From Sporomusa sp. KB1 (GTDB lineage Bacteria; Bacillota; Negativicutes; Sporomusales; Sporomusaceae), in assembly GCF_007830295.1 (NCBI RefSeq), contig NZ_VLKC01000002.1, positions 592,940 to 656,939 on the forward strand: DNA of 64,000 nt, in the 5' to 3' direction. The notes under the pieces were generated by a model, which did not search any database, was not told where the DNA came from, and saw only the letters and a program-made list of their open reading frames with translations. The position numbers were made by a program, and so were the translations under genes. The first letter of the stretch is position 1; every line of letters begins with the position of its first letter. Positions 53,133 to 61,302 of the stretch are shown in pieces.

Positions 53133-53498
53133 CTAAAAGCGTTCCGGAAGGACTTCCAGCCAATAACCATCCGGATCGGAAATGAAATAGATTCCCATCT
53201 CTTTGTTTTCGTAACAGATGCAGCCCATGGTTTTATGATGGTTGTATGCCTTTTCAAAGTCACTAGTAATAAAGGCCAGGTGGAACTCATTTTCACCTAA
53301 ATTATAGGCTTCCTTACGCTCCTTAATCCAGGTTAATTCCAATTTATGCGGGGTCTGGCCATCTCCTAAATAAACGATAGTAAAACTAGGCTTTTCAATG
53401 CGCCGGGTTTCGGTTAGTTGCAGTGCCTCTTGATAGAAGGCCATGCTTTTTTCCAAGTTTAGCACATTAATGTTGTTGTGGGTAAATCTAAAATCCAT
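53133..53498 (-). CDS. Glyoxalase I-like VOC-family protein
   Basis: 121 residues, one vicinal-oxygen-chelate domain pair. Candidate metal ligands match glyoxalase I: His7 ('FTHNNINV'), Glu in 'HKLELTW', His in 'NEFHLAF' and Glu in 'GYWLEVLPE'. It probably isomerises methylglyoxal hemithioacetal, a detoxification step linked to lactate formation. It lies 37 bp downstream of a metallo-beta-lactamase-fold gene on the same strand, though that one is not clearly a glyoxalase II. Confidence 0.87.
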   Translation of the reverse strand: MDFRFTHNNINVLNLEKSMAFYQEALQLTETRRIEKPSFTIVYLGDGQTPHKLELTWIKERKEAYNLGENEFHLAFITSDFEKAYNHHKTMGCICYENKEMGIYFISDPDGYWLEVLPERF

Positions 53499-53535
53499 AC
53501 AGCATCACTCCTTTATGCAAATCTTTTTTGGCCGT

Positions 53536-54261
53536 TTACTTTTGTGTGCCGCTTTGCCACATATTCTTTAAGAACGTCTGAATATCCTGGCGCAGCACCA
53601 CACCATGACCTGTACAGAAGAATTCAGGCTGATAACCAAGTAGTCTGCCCAAACCCAGCATAAACTTGTCAAAGTCCTGTCCGGGAGCGGCCGCCTGCCC
53701 GGCAACATAGTCACACGACCCTCGCTTAATGCGTTGACTAGCTGTTACAAGCTCACCCTGTGGCAGATCTTCACCAAAATAACAGAAAAAATCACCAACA
53801 AACAAAGCCTTGGATTTCTGGTCAAAAATGGCTACCGAACCTGGCGAATGTGTGTTAACAAGCACTATGTCCAGACCATTCACATCTTCGACTGCATACA
53901 TAAAATTTCCCGCCTGCGGCGTAAATGCAGCAAACTGTGCCGCTAGTGGCGTTGCTATCATGGGTAAATCAGCACTATGTACAAACTTCTTCGCCTTGTT
54001 AAATACAGCAGCCCCCTCAAGATGGTCGTGGTGGCCATGAGTCAAGAGCACATGGGTAACCATATCAGGCGCTATCCCAATTTTGGCTAGTGCCGGGATA
54101 ATAGCAGTCTGATATTCTTTCAGCCCAGCATCAATTAAGATGTTTTGTCCTGGACGCTGCAATACATACATATTGGTGTATGATGTAACATCCCAGGTAT
54201 GGGTATCTTCAACAGCAATTACATAAGCACCAGCAGTCAATTGTGACATCAAATAATTCAT
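53536..54261 (-). CDS. Metallo-beta-lactamase-fold hydrolase
   Basis: 241 residues. The metal-binding motif is 'LLTHGHHDHLEGA' (HxHxDH), followed by 'NTHSPGSVAIFD' (His), 'ALFVGDFFCYFG' (bridging Asp) and 'CTGHGVV' (last His). It hydrolyses an ester, thioester or lactone using two zinc ions; the substrate is unknown. It forms a two-gene operon with the glyoxalase-like gene downstream, so a role in methylglyoxal or thioester detoxification is possible. Confidence 0.9.
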   Translation of the reverse strand: MNYLMSQLTAGAYVIAVEDTHTWDVTSYTNMYVLQRPGQNILIDAGLKEYQTAIIPALAKIGIAPDMVTHVLLTHGHHDHLEGAAVFNKAKKFVHSADLPMIATPLAAQFAAFTPQAGNFMYAVEDVNGLDIVLVNTHSPGSVAIFDQKSKALFVGDFFCYFGEDLPQGELVTASQRIKRGSCDYVAGQAAAPGQDFDKFMLGLGRLLGYQPEFFCTGHGVVLRQDIQTFLKNMWQSGTQK

Positions 54262-54354
54262 TTCTCACCATCCGCAACATTGCATATTTATCTTATCTTA
54301 GCACATTCTAGAAGGGCGAGCAACGAATCAGCTATTGCAACAAGCAGTCTACTG

Positions 54355-55089
54355 TCACTGCTTACCTATTGGGAACAAAACTTTAAAAACACTGCCCACT
54401 CCCACAGTTGAAACTACTTCAATTTCTCCCTGATGCCTTTCAGCAATAATGAGGCTGATGGCGAGTCCTAAACCAGCATCACTTGCTTTAGTAGAATACA
54501 ATGGGTCAAAAATTTCTTCTCTTTGTTCTGGTGGAATACCATGACCTTCATCTTGAACATACAAAATAATGCTGCTTGATTTACGGACAGTACCAATACA
54601 TAAGCTCCCGCTAGCCTGCATGGCTTCGATACCGTTTTGAGCCAAATTTAATACCATTTGTCCTATTTCTTCCGCGTTTAAATCCATCATCGGTAAATGA
54701 TCTGCTAACCGCAGCTCAGTCATAATGCCGCGCTTGACTGCAACACGCTGAACAGCCGGATAAATTCCTTCAATTATCTGGTTAAGGTCTTCCGGTTTTT
54801 TCTTAACTGCGTTGTTGTTTGCTAATGATATAATACTAGTTACCAATACTTCAATTTGATGTAATTCCTGATATATAATACCTAGTGATTCCCCCATACC
54901 GCATGTAGACTTTTTTTCCTGCAGTTGCAAATATCCTTTGATAACAGTTAAAGGATTTCTTATTTCGTGTGCCATCCCAATCGCCATTCGACCAACCAAA
55001 GCCCAGTGTAAACGCTTAACTAACCTTACATGATTACCCCTTTGATCAACACCTGCCACCAAATACGCCCCCCTTAGATGCCTTTTCAT
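54355..55089 (-). CDS. Soluble histidine kinase resembling sporulation kinases
   Basis: 244 residues with no membrane segment and almost no sensor domain. The H-box 'MAHEIRNPLTVIKGYLQLQ' closely follows the pattern of Bacillus KinA-type sporulation kinases. The ATP-binding domain has the N-box 'LAQNGIEAM', G1 'DEGHGIP' and G2 'ASDAGLGLAISLII'. No response regulator lies next to it, fitting an orphan kinase feeding Spo0F/Spo0A. The start is uncertain: no clear ribosome-binding site precedes the ATG. Divergent from an XRE regulator. Confidence 0.88.
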   Translation of the reverse strand: MKRHLRGAYLVAGVDQRGNHVRLVKRLHWALVGRMAIGMAHEIRNPLTVIKGYLQLQEKKSTCGMGESLGIIYQELHQIEVLVTSIISLANNNAVKKKPEDLNQIIEGIYPAVQRVAVKRGIMTELRLADHLPMMDLNAEEIGQMVLNLAQNGIEAMQASGSLCIGTVRKSSSIILYVQDEGHGIPPEQREEIFDPLYSTKASDAGLGLAISLIIAERHQGEIEVVSTVGVGSVFKVLFPIGKQ

Positions 55090-55214
55090 TCTTGTGTCAC
55101 CACGACACTAGTTCGCCATTTATTGCCATTTTCCCTTCTTTAAATGTCTTATGGACACAATAATTGATATCAGGGGCATAAGCACGTTATTGTTAGTAGC
55201 AAGGAGTGTGGCTT

Positions 55215-55604
55215 ATGGAAACCCTTGGCGAAAAAATCAAACTACTAAGAAATAAGTTAACACAAGAAGAATTGGCTGCCTTACTTAGCGTAGACCGCTC
55301 AACGCTGGCGTCTTGGGAGGTTAACCGCCGCGAGCCGGATATAGCAACACTATGCCGCATAGCAACTTTTTTTCAAGTAAGTGTTGATTGGCTTGTCAAC
55401 CATAAAATTGAAAAAGAAACCTTACCCTTAAAAGCACCACAATTTCACGAGGCTACCAGCGAATATCAACCATCGGTTGACAAAAATTGGTACAAGGTAA
55501 TAACTACCGCTCAGGCCTATGGCTTTGATCCAAGTGTTGTTCTTCAACTACTTGAATTAAATGCCAAAATAGCGTTATCATTGAAAAACAGTAACCAAAA
55601 ATAA
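55215..55604 (+). CDS. XRE-family transcriptional regulator
   Basis: 129 residues from the ATG at 55215, eight bases after AAGGAG. Helix-turn-helix at about 3-60 ('LTQEELAALLSVDRSTLASWEV', 'VSVDWLVN'). The C-terminal 60 residues form a separate helical segment ('AYGFDPSVVLQLLELNAKIALS') that may bind a partner. Divergent from the orphan kinase gene across 125 bp, so it may regulate it; the layout resembles SinR/SlrR-like regulators but I cannot claim orthology. Confidence 0.87.
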   Translation: METLGEKIKLLRNKLTQEELAALLSVDRSTLASWEVNRREPDIATLCRIATFFQVSVDWLVNHKIEKETLPLKAPQFHEATSEYQPSVDKNWYKVITTAQAYGFDPSVVLQLLELNAKIALSLKNSNQK

Positions 55605-55657
55605 TACTGATATCGGTAGTAAACCACTCTTTTGTCTACCTAAAGGAGGTTATCGAC

Positions 55658-55945
55658 TTGGTTGTCATCAAATTAAAAACAAGCGCCCAGCAGGCTTTTC
55701 CTGAAAAATACAATGCCCTTAATGATTTTTACAAAGATATTAATACCTATGAGGAAATTAGCTTTGAGTATTGCAAGCAAAAGTTTCTAGTAACTTACTA
55801 TGACAATAAGCTGTCAGTAGCAGAATATAACAAACCCGATACAGAACAATTTTTCAAGTCGCCGGAGGATTTTGCCGAAAATTTTCGCATTGACAATATC
55901 CGGTTTCAGGACTTTGTAACTAAGATTAGTGTACTTATACGGTAA
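55658..55945 (+). CDS. Hypothetical 95-residue protein
   Basis: TTG start after a strong AAAGGAGG. Soluble, rich in aromatic and charged residues ('EEISFEYCKQKFLVTYYDNK', 'FFKSPEDFAENFRIDNIRF'). I do not recognise the family. It follows the XRE gene by 53 bp on the same strand and ends at a good terminator, so the two may form an operon. Confidence 0.75.
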   Translation: MVVIKLKTSAQQAFPEKYNALNDFYKDINTYEEISFEYCKQKFLVTYYDNKLSVAEYNKPDTEQFFKSPEDFAENFRIDNIRFQDFVTKISVLIR

Positions 55946-55949
55946 GCAT

Positions 55950-55998
55950 CATAAAAAACCAAGACAAAGGAACCTTCTCTTTGCCTTGGTTTTTTTAG
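55950..55998 (+). terminator. Terminator after the 95-residue ORF
   Basis: AAAAAACCAAG pairs with CTTGGTTTTTTT, with an additional CAAAG/CTTTG pair inside the loop. Confidence 0.85.
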
Positions 55999-56121
55999 TT
56001 AAGCTTCAGACTTCAACTATCTTTTAGTTATATAAACTTGATTTGAAACCAAACCCCCGGAATAAGCCCGGAAAACTATCATCTACAGAATAACCCCCTG
56101 TTTAGGGATACTATTAGTTCT

Positions 56122-56244
56122 TTACGATGAAGGAAGTTCGAACATTCCCGTGCTTTCGGAAAGAATGTTCAATTGAAAAAAGTACATGACCAAATAAAGA
56201 ATTACCACTAACAGGAAGAAGCCGTACACCACTTTGTTTGACAT
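56122..56244 (-). CDS. 40-residue single-pass membrane protein
   Basis: ATG at 56244 with GAGGGTGAG upstream, 40 codons to TAA. After 'MSNKVVYG' a hydrophobic segment (about residues 9-24, 'FFLLVVILYLVMYFF') forms one membrane helix, followed by a short polar tail. Small proteins of this kind are common but I know no family match. It sits alone in an otherwise empty 0.5-kb region near the spore protein gene. Confidence 0.6.
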   Translation of the reverse strand: MSNKVVYGFFLLVVILYLVMYFFQLNILSESTGMFELPSS

Positions 56245-56473
56245 ATGCTCACCCTCTGTTCCAGCATACCATTTGCCATTTAATTTTGTGTTAATTGTAT
56301 GTTATTATTTGGTTAATTTTTGCACTCTCTTACCTTGAAACGTGCCCCCTGTCCCTTGCAAGATACTGGTCAAACCAACTGTAACCTGCCAAACAATGCT
56401 CACAAATGACCCCAAAATTAATCTCCGGTCCGCAAATTGCCGAACCGGAGATTTTTGTTTTGAATATATTTAA
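56245..56473. other. Intergenic, upstream of the small membrane protein
   Basis: Contains the promoter region for the small membrane protein (not resolved) and the terminator at 56421-56459. Nothing else is seen. Confidence 0.35.
56421..56459. terminator. Terminator next to the SPOCS gene
   Basis: AATCTCCGGT pairs with ACCGGAGATT over an 18-base loop. The T-run ATTTTTGTTTT is on the plus side; on the minus side it ends in ATTAATTTTG. It serves the SPOCS gene on the minus strand. Confidence 0.65.
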
Positions 56474-57181
56474 TTATCCCTTTGGTTTATAAGGCAGCCC
56501 CTGCGGCGGCGAGTGCAACATAACTTCACGGTCAGTCATGACCTTGACAGTAACCCCCAGCACTACTGAAACATCGAACCGGCGAGTGCAGTGGCATGGC
56601 TTATGCGGCTTACAATGAAGCTTGAATTTATGTTTTTTAAGCGTTTTATGTTTATGATGCCAGCCCTCATCATAGTCGCAATCGTAGTCACACTCATGAT
56701 AATCATCATCACAGTAATCCTCATCCTGGCAATCGTCATAATCATGAGCTTTTTTCTTATGCCAGTAGGCGCGGGTATGTTCTTCAACATCATAATCGAC
56801 AAATTCAACCACTACACTGGCATCAGCTTCCATCCCCCGCCGCGCTCCTCTAATATCAGCATACGCAGTAAAGCGGATAGGCCACACTTCCACGGCATGC
56901 ACTGGCTGACGCGGCCTGCAGGCAACATATAGGGCCTTTACCTCAAATTCGCCTCTGACAACCACTTTATCATGAATGACATCAACGCAGGTAATTTGCA
57001 ACCTTTTAATAAACACATCGACAATTTGTTCAATAGCTGGTTTGTGCTGTGGCACACAGACATGCACATCAATAGATTTCTGAACTCTTCTTTCACCAAG
57101 CACCTGCTGGACTATGATTGATTTAGGGCCATATCCTAACGTGCACTTGCCTGCCATTTCCCATGGCTCGATATGTGTCAT
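56474..57181 (-). CDS. SPOCS (DUF3794)-domain spore protein with a His/Asp/Cys-rich insert
   Basis: 235 residues from the ATG at 57181 (GAAAGGAGGG upstream). Residues about 25-140 resemble SPOCS/DUF3794 domains of spore coat and cortex proteins ('VVQQVLGERRVQKSIDVHV', 'VVVRGEFEVKALYVA', 'EVWPIRFTAYADIRGA'). Residues 141-201 are an extreme run of Asp, His, Lys, Cys and Tyr ('YDDCQDEDYCDDDYHECDYD', 'HCKPHKPCHC'), after which the domain pattern resumes ('RFDVSVVLGVTVKV'). The insert could bind metals. Probably made in sporulating cells; no promoter assigned. Confidence 0.85.
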   Translation of the reverse strand: MTHIEPWEMAGKCTLGYGPKSIIVQQVLGERRVQKSIDVHVCVPQHKPAIEQIVDVFIKRLQITCVDVIHDKVVVRGEFEVKALYVACRPRQPVHAVEVWPIRFTAYADIRGARRGMEADASVVVEFVDYDVEEHTRAYWHKKKAHDYDDCQDEDYCDDDYHECDYDCDYDEGWHHKHKTLKKHKFKLHCKPHKPCHCTRRFDVSVVLGVTVKVMTDREVMLHSPPQGLPYKPKG

Positions 57182-57319
57182 TATTACCCTCCTTTCACCA
57201 CCCCTTATAATATATATATGCACAAGAATGGAGGAGGGCACTAGCTATAGACCTGTAGGTAAAGTAAGCTTTAAGGTTATACGGGAAATTATACTATTCA
57301 AAATACTGACTCTATACAA

Positions 57320-58222
57320 CTATATTGCTTTCCCTCTGGCCATTTCAAAAACAGCCCGCACACTATCCAACCGCATATCCTCAAAAAGCCCGCTGCAGGT
57401 ACCAAAGATCAGCCCACTATTGTTACCGCCAGCAGTAATAATCTGCTTTACGATTTGCTCAAGCTGCTGCAGGCTACGCGGTTCTATCAACTCAGCAGGG
57501 TCTAAATTTCCCCATAGGCATAATTTGTGACCGTACTGTCTCTTTACCTCACCAATGTCCATCCCAGCTAACGACTCTATGCACTGCAGACCATCAAACC
57601 CGGCGGCAGCGATATCTTCAAGCACCATGGTCAAGTTACCGTCAGAATGAAAAAACACTGGTAAGCCCAACTGATGGGCATAATCAGCTTGCGCGGCCAG
57701 CGAAGGAAATATCAGTTCCCGCAACAGCGCAGGACGAGCAATAACACCCTGATTATAGGCAATATCATCAGCCAGGAGGATACCGTTTATCCCGCTGCCG
57801 GCCAATCGCTCAATAAGTTCTTTATTCAAGGTTTCAATACTAGCAATAAACTCACGAAAATCCGGAGTACGGCGACCTAATTGCATCATCATCTGCTCAA
57901 AACCCAGTAATCTGCCAGCCCAGCCAATAGGGCCGTCTATTACGGCGAAGGTAAATAAATCGGTTTTCACCCAGTCCGGCAAATCGCTAAATATAACATC
58001 CTTACTACAGGGAATACTTTGTTGGCTATAGCCACAGTTTGGATGCAGACATACGGCATCAAGCCCCATAGCATTCACAAACTCCAAACGATGACCGAAC
58101 TGGATCACCGTTTGCGTAAACATTGCTTGTACCAGCTCATCGGTAATGACAAGCTCACCGCAGGGTATCTGATCGACAGGCAGGCGTTTGATGGCCCGCT
58201 CAATCCTTATTCTATGATTCAT
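57320..58222 (-). CDS. Uroporphyrinogen decarboxylase-family protein, methyltransferase-like
   Basis: 300 residues from the ATG at 58222 (GGAGGT three bases upstream). The TIM-barrel URO-D pattern is recognisable: 'DEFVDA'-like start replaced by 'FVNAMGLDAVCLHP', 'DGPIGWAGRLLG', 'GINGILLADDIAYNQG', 'FFHSDGNLTMVLEDIAAAGFDGLQCIESLAGMDIG', and 'CLWGNLDPAEL'. Members outside haem synthesis are often corrinoid-linked methyltransferases, common in acetogens. Which methyl donor it uses is unknown. It follows a HAD phosphatase gene by 16 bp in the same operon. Confidence 0.88.
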   Translation of the reverse strand: MNHRIRIERAIKRLPVDQIPCGELVITDELVQAMFTQTVIQFGHRLEFVNAMGLDAVCLHPNCGYSQQSIPCSKDVIFSDLPDWVKTDLFTFAVIDGPIGWAGRLLGFEQMMMQLGRRTPDFREFIASIETLNKELIERLAGSGINGILLADDIAYNQGVIARPALLRELIFPSLAAQADYAHQLGLPVFFHSDGNLTMVLEDIAAAGFDGLQCIESLAGMDIGEVKRQYGHKLCLWGNLDPAELIEPRSLQQLEQIVKQIITAGGNNSGLIFGTCSGLFEDMRLDSVRAVFEMARGKAI

Positions 58223-58238
58223 AATACCTCCAATATAC

Positions 58239-58712
58239 TTATGTTCGCAAAGTGGCCACAAGTCTCCCCGGCTTAAGCAGCAGCAAGAGCGCATCTTTAG
58301 GATTAGTTACTACAATATCCGCTTGCGCCAAGGTTGGCTGGTAAGCACCCTCAGGCCCAATAACACCAACAGCCAAAAGGGCTTCAGCAAACATTGCGCG
58401 ATCATTGGCACCATTTCCAAAACAAATGGTAGTATCCGCGCCGCACGCTCTGACAAAATCTCGTTTTTGGGCAACTTCCTCCCCTTTGTTAATAATATGG
58501 AGCTGTACACCTGCCACGTTTTCTAACTGCGTCCGGGCCAGCCCAAATGTATCTGCAGTAAGTACGGTTACTCTGGTTACTTCACTTACCTTTTCCAGGA
58601 GTTCCTTTATTTCCCCGGCCATTACGCCATCTTCGGCCAGTGTGCCATTATAGTCAAATACTGCGTTGGTTATTTTATACTCACGACCATCTGGCAAAGT
58701 AAAATTTATCAT
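58239..58712 (-). CDS. HAD-family phosphatase (P-type-ATPase-like soluble form)
   Basis: 157 residues from the ATG at 58712, after AAGGAGAAG. HAD motifs: 'AVFDYNGTLAEDG' (nucleophile Asp), 'VTVLTADTFG' (Thr), and 'TICFGNGANDRAMF' (acidic pair). The lack of a large cap matches the small soluble group related to P-type ATPase phosphatase domains. Substrate unknown. It lies between pstB and the URO-D-like gene, all on the same strand, so it may be transcribed from the pst promoter; a phosphate-related role is possible. Confidence 0.87.
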   Translation of the reverse strand: MINFTLPDGREYKITNAVFDYNGTLAEDGVMAGEIKELLEKVSEVTRVTVLTADTFGLARTQLENVAGVQLHIINKGEEVAQKRDFVRACGADTTICFGNGANDRAMFAEALLAVGVIGPEGAYQPTLAQADIVVTNPKDALLLLLKPGRLVATLRT

Positions 58713-58732
58713 TGAGCTCTTCTCCTTACATC

Positions 58733-59467
58733 TCAAAATGCCAAAAATTCCTGGGTAATCTGATTTTGCGGCTGTTCCAGCAGTAATGCCGTTGCATTAT
58801 ATTCAATGATTCGCCCTGCGGACATGAAAATCGTTTGATCGGCAATTCGCTTGGCTTGCATAAGATTATGAGTAACAATAATAATTGTTACCTGTTCACT
58901 TAACTCTACCAACAATTCTTCTATCAACTGCGTGGATTTGATGTCAAGACTAGAACATGGCTCATCAAGCAGCAGCACTTTAGGGTCTACTGCTAATATC
59001 CGACCAATAGAAAGCCGTTGTAATTGACCACCTGATAGCTCACCTGCAGATGAATTTAGTTTATCTTTTACCTCATTCCATAAGCCGACTTTTGTAAGAG
59101 TTGTTGTAACCACAGTATCTAGCTCCACCTTATCTCTTACACCATAATACCTTGGTCCAAACAGAATATTTTCCTTAATACTTAGCGGTAGCGCTATTGG
59201 CTTTTGCAAAACCATACCGGCTTGCCGCCGCACTGCTGCTGGATCATTACATTCATAAACGTCCTGGCCTTCCAGCAAGATACTTCCAGTAGCCCGAAAC
59301 TCCTGCTGCAACTCGGCTGTCCGGTTGATAGACTTTAACAACGTTGTTTTACCACAACCGGAAGGGCCAATAAGGGCAGTAATATCTTTTCTGTTAAAAT
59401 TAGCTGTTATATTGTGAAGAACCTGCTTTTTAGCGTAAAAAGCAGCAAATTCGTTTATATTAATCAT
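58733..59467 (-). CDS. pstB: Phosphate ABC transporter ATP-binding protein PstB
   Basis: 244 residues. Walker A 'GPSGCGKTTLLKSINR' (the 'SINR' after the loop is typical of PstB), signature 'LSGGQLQRLSIGRI', Walker B 'KVLLLDEPCSSLD', and the switch His in 'IIVTHNL'. It powers high-affinity phosphate import. Slightly shorter than common PstB proteins. It overlaps pstA by eight bases. Order pstS-pstC-pstA-pstB is standard; no phoU gene follows in this window. Confidence 0.94.
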   Translation of the reverse strand: MININEFAAFYAKKQVLHNITANFNRKDITALIGPSGCGKTTLLKSINRTAELQQEFRATGSILLEGQDVYECNDPAAVRRQAGMVLQKPIALPLSIKENILFGPRYYGVRDKVELDTVVTTTLTKVGLWNEVKDKLNSSAGELSGGQLQRLSIGRILAVDPKVLLLDEPCSSLDIKSTQLIEELLVELSEQVTIIIVTHNLMQAKRIADQTIFMSAGRIIEYNATALLLEQPQNQITQEFLAF

Positions 59468-60284
59468 AGAATGCCACTCTCTTTCCGTACCGACTGCGCA
59501 AATAAAGGCTGAGCAGATTTAGCGCCAGTAAAATCAGTACTAGAACTAAGGCCGTTCCATAAGCCCGCTCAAGCGAAATATGCTGACTAAACAAAATGTA
59601 TAGATGAAATGGCAGGGCCATAACCGGATTTAGCAGGCTAACAGAACCCCGTGACATAACAACAGCAGCTGTAACCATAATAGGCGCCGTTGCCCCAGCG
59701 GCATACCCCATAGCCAATAATATTGAACTTAGTAAATGGGGACTAGCTACAGGCAGAATAATTCTTTGCAGCAAATAACGGCGCGAAACACCTAGTGATT
59801 CCCCTAAAAGCCGGTAGTCATCATTAACTGCATGTAATGCATCCCGCATCAAGACTACCAAAGTCGGTAGAATCATAATTGCTAAAGTAAGTCCGCCAGC
59901 CAACAAAGATATACCTAAACCCAGAGTAACAACAAAGAAAGCATAACCGAATAGACCGATTAATATTGACGGGATGCCAATCATAGCCTGTATAGTAAAG
60001 TTGATTACGTGTGCAAGTGGTGATGCTTTCCCATATTCAACAAGATAGATGGCTGTCAACAGGGCCGGTATGGCAGCAGTCAAAGTAGCAATAGCAACCA
60101 AACTAATTGTTCCAATTATTGCCGGGAAGATTCCGCCCTCCATTCCCAAATACAGTCCTTTAGGTGTTGAGGTTAAAAATTCCCAGGAAATCACCCCACC
60201 ACCGCGAACAACAAGCAAACCCATAATAAATAGTAAAACAGCGATAACCACTAGCCCTGAACCCCATAAGCAGATTCTTCCCAT
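59460..60284 (-). CDS. pstA: Phosphate ABC transporter permease PstA
   Basis: 274 residues with six membrane helices. PstA features include 'GGIFPAIIGTISLVAIATLTA' near the N-terminus, 'IGIPSILIGLFGYAFF', and the cytoplasmic coupling loop 'LGESLGVSRRYLLQRIILP'. It forms the channel with PstC. The ATG start overlaps the pstC stop (TAATG), so translation is coupled. Confidence 0.95.
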   Translation of the reverse strand: MGRICLWGSGLVVIAVLLFIMGLLVVRGGGVISWEFLTSTPKGLYLGMEGGIFPAIIGTISLVAIATLTAAIPALLTAIYLVEYGKASPLAHVINFTIQAMIGIPSILIGLFGYAFFVVTLGLGISLLAGGLTLAIMILPTLVVLMRDALHAVNDDYRLLGESLGVSRRYLLQRIILPVASPHLLSSILLAMGYAAGATAPIMVTAAVVMSRGSVSLLNPVMALPFHLYILFSQHISLERAYGTALVLVLILLALNLLSLYLRSRYGKRVAFYD

Positions 60285-61153
60285 TAGCCTCTCCCCCTGC
60301 TGTTAAGATAATAAATCGCGAAGTTAATGGAAGAGACAAACAAAAGCAAGACTAAACCTGCCGCGAACAAGGCTTGATATTGGCGACTGCCAATGCCAGC
60401 TGTACCAATTTCTAATGCGATAAGCGCTGAAAGCGGCTCCCCTTTGCTAAACCAGGAAAGCGGCAATGTAAGCGTATTTCCTGCAAGCATGAGCACAGCC
60501 ATAGTTTCTCCGGCTGCCCGGCCAAAAGCAAGTGTAACCGCGCTGACCATACTGCGTCCTGCCAATGGGGTTAATATTCTGGTTGTTATATACAACTTAG
60601 AAACACCTAGCACATACCCAGCCTCCCGGTATGGCAGGGGAATTGCTTTAAAGGCAGCATAAGTGCCTGACACAATGTATGGAGCAACCATAATCGACAA
60701 TACTAATGATGCACAAAACAATGATTCTCCGCTCGGTACGCCTAGAACCCGTTCATACCAGGGGACTATTACACTCGCTCCCAGAAAACCGTATACTACC
60801 GAGGGAATTCCTGTAAGAATATGCAATACGGTACGGATTACAGCCGATAGCCAGCGTGGTGCGTATTCGGCAAGAAATATGCCACAGCAAATTCCCAGCG
60901 GCGCAGCAATAAGCATAGCTCCCAGTGACGACCACAGCGTACTGATCAGCATGGTGAAAAACCCGAATTGCGGCGATTCCTCCAGAGGCTGCCATTCTTT
61001 TCCTAACAGAAGTGGCAAAATTCCTGCATCCCACCAAATTGGCAAACTTTCGACAGCTATGAACGCATATAACGACAGTAGTACTAGCACTGAACCGATA
61101 GCGCATACTTTGCCGCACCATTTTAGCACTATATCTTTTCTATCCCATGCCAT
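60284..61153 (-). CDS. pstC: Phosphate ABC transporter permease PstC
   Basis: 289 residues from the ATG at 61153, which has GGTGGAGAG upstream; the frame opens five codons earlier. Six membrane helices. Characteristic segments are 'LTGIPSVVYGFLGASVIVP', the coupling loop 'REAGYVLGVSKLYITTRILTPL', and 'AFGRAAGETMAVLMLAG'. It partners with PstA. It is separated from pstS by a REP-like palindrome that may lower its expression relative to pstS. Confidence 0.95.
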   Translation of the reverse strand: MAWDRKDIVLKWCGKVCAIGSVLVLLSLYAFIAVESLPIWWDAGILPLLLGKEWQPLEESPQFGFFTMLISTLWSSLGAMLIAAPLGICCGIFLAEYAPRWLSAVIRTVLHILTGIPSVVYGFLGASVIVPWYERVLGVPSGESLFCASLVLSIMVAPYIVSGTYAAFKAIPLPYREAGYVLGVSKLYITTRILTPLAGRSMVSAVTLAFGRAAGETMAVLMLAGNTLTLPLSWFSKGEPLSALIALEIGTAGIGSRQYQALFAAGLVLLLFVSSINFAIYYLNSRGRG

Positions 61154-61213
61154 AGAACTCTCCACCAAACAAAGTCTTTTTCTATTTCCCGGTACTTCAG
61201 CACGAATAAAAAC

Positions 61214-61290
61214 GAGATTGCTTCACTACGTTCCCAATGACGACATGGGTGCCTCCCAAACGGTCATTGCGAGCGCAGCGTGGCAATCTC
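61214..61290. repeat. REP-like palindrome between pstS and pstC
   Basis: GAGATTGC...CCAATGAC and GTCATTGCGAGCGCAGCG...GCAATCTC form a long imperfect inverted repeat of 77 bp. The half GTCATTGCGAGCG...GCAATCTC belongs to a repeat type seen in many bacterial genomes. Within a transcript it would form a stable stem that could protect pstS mRNA and limit read-through. Confidence 0.8.
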
Positions 61291-61302
61291 ACTCTATTAC
61301 AA

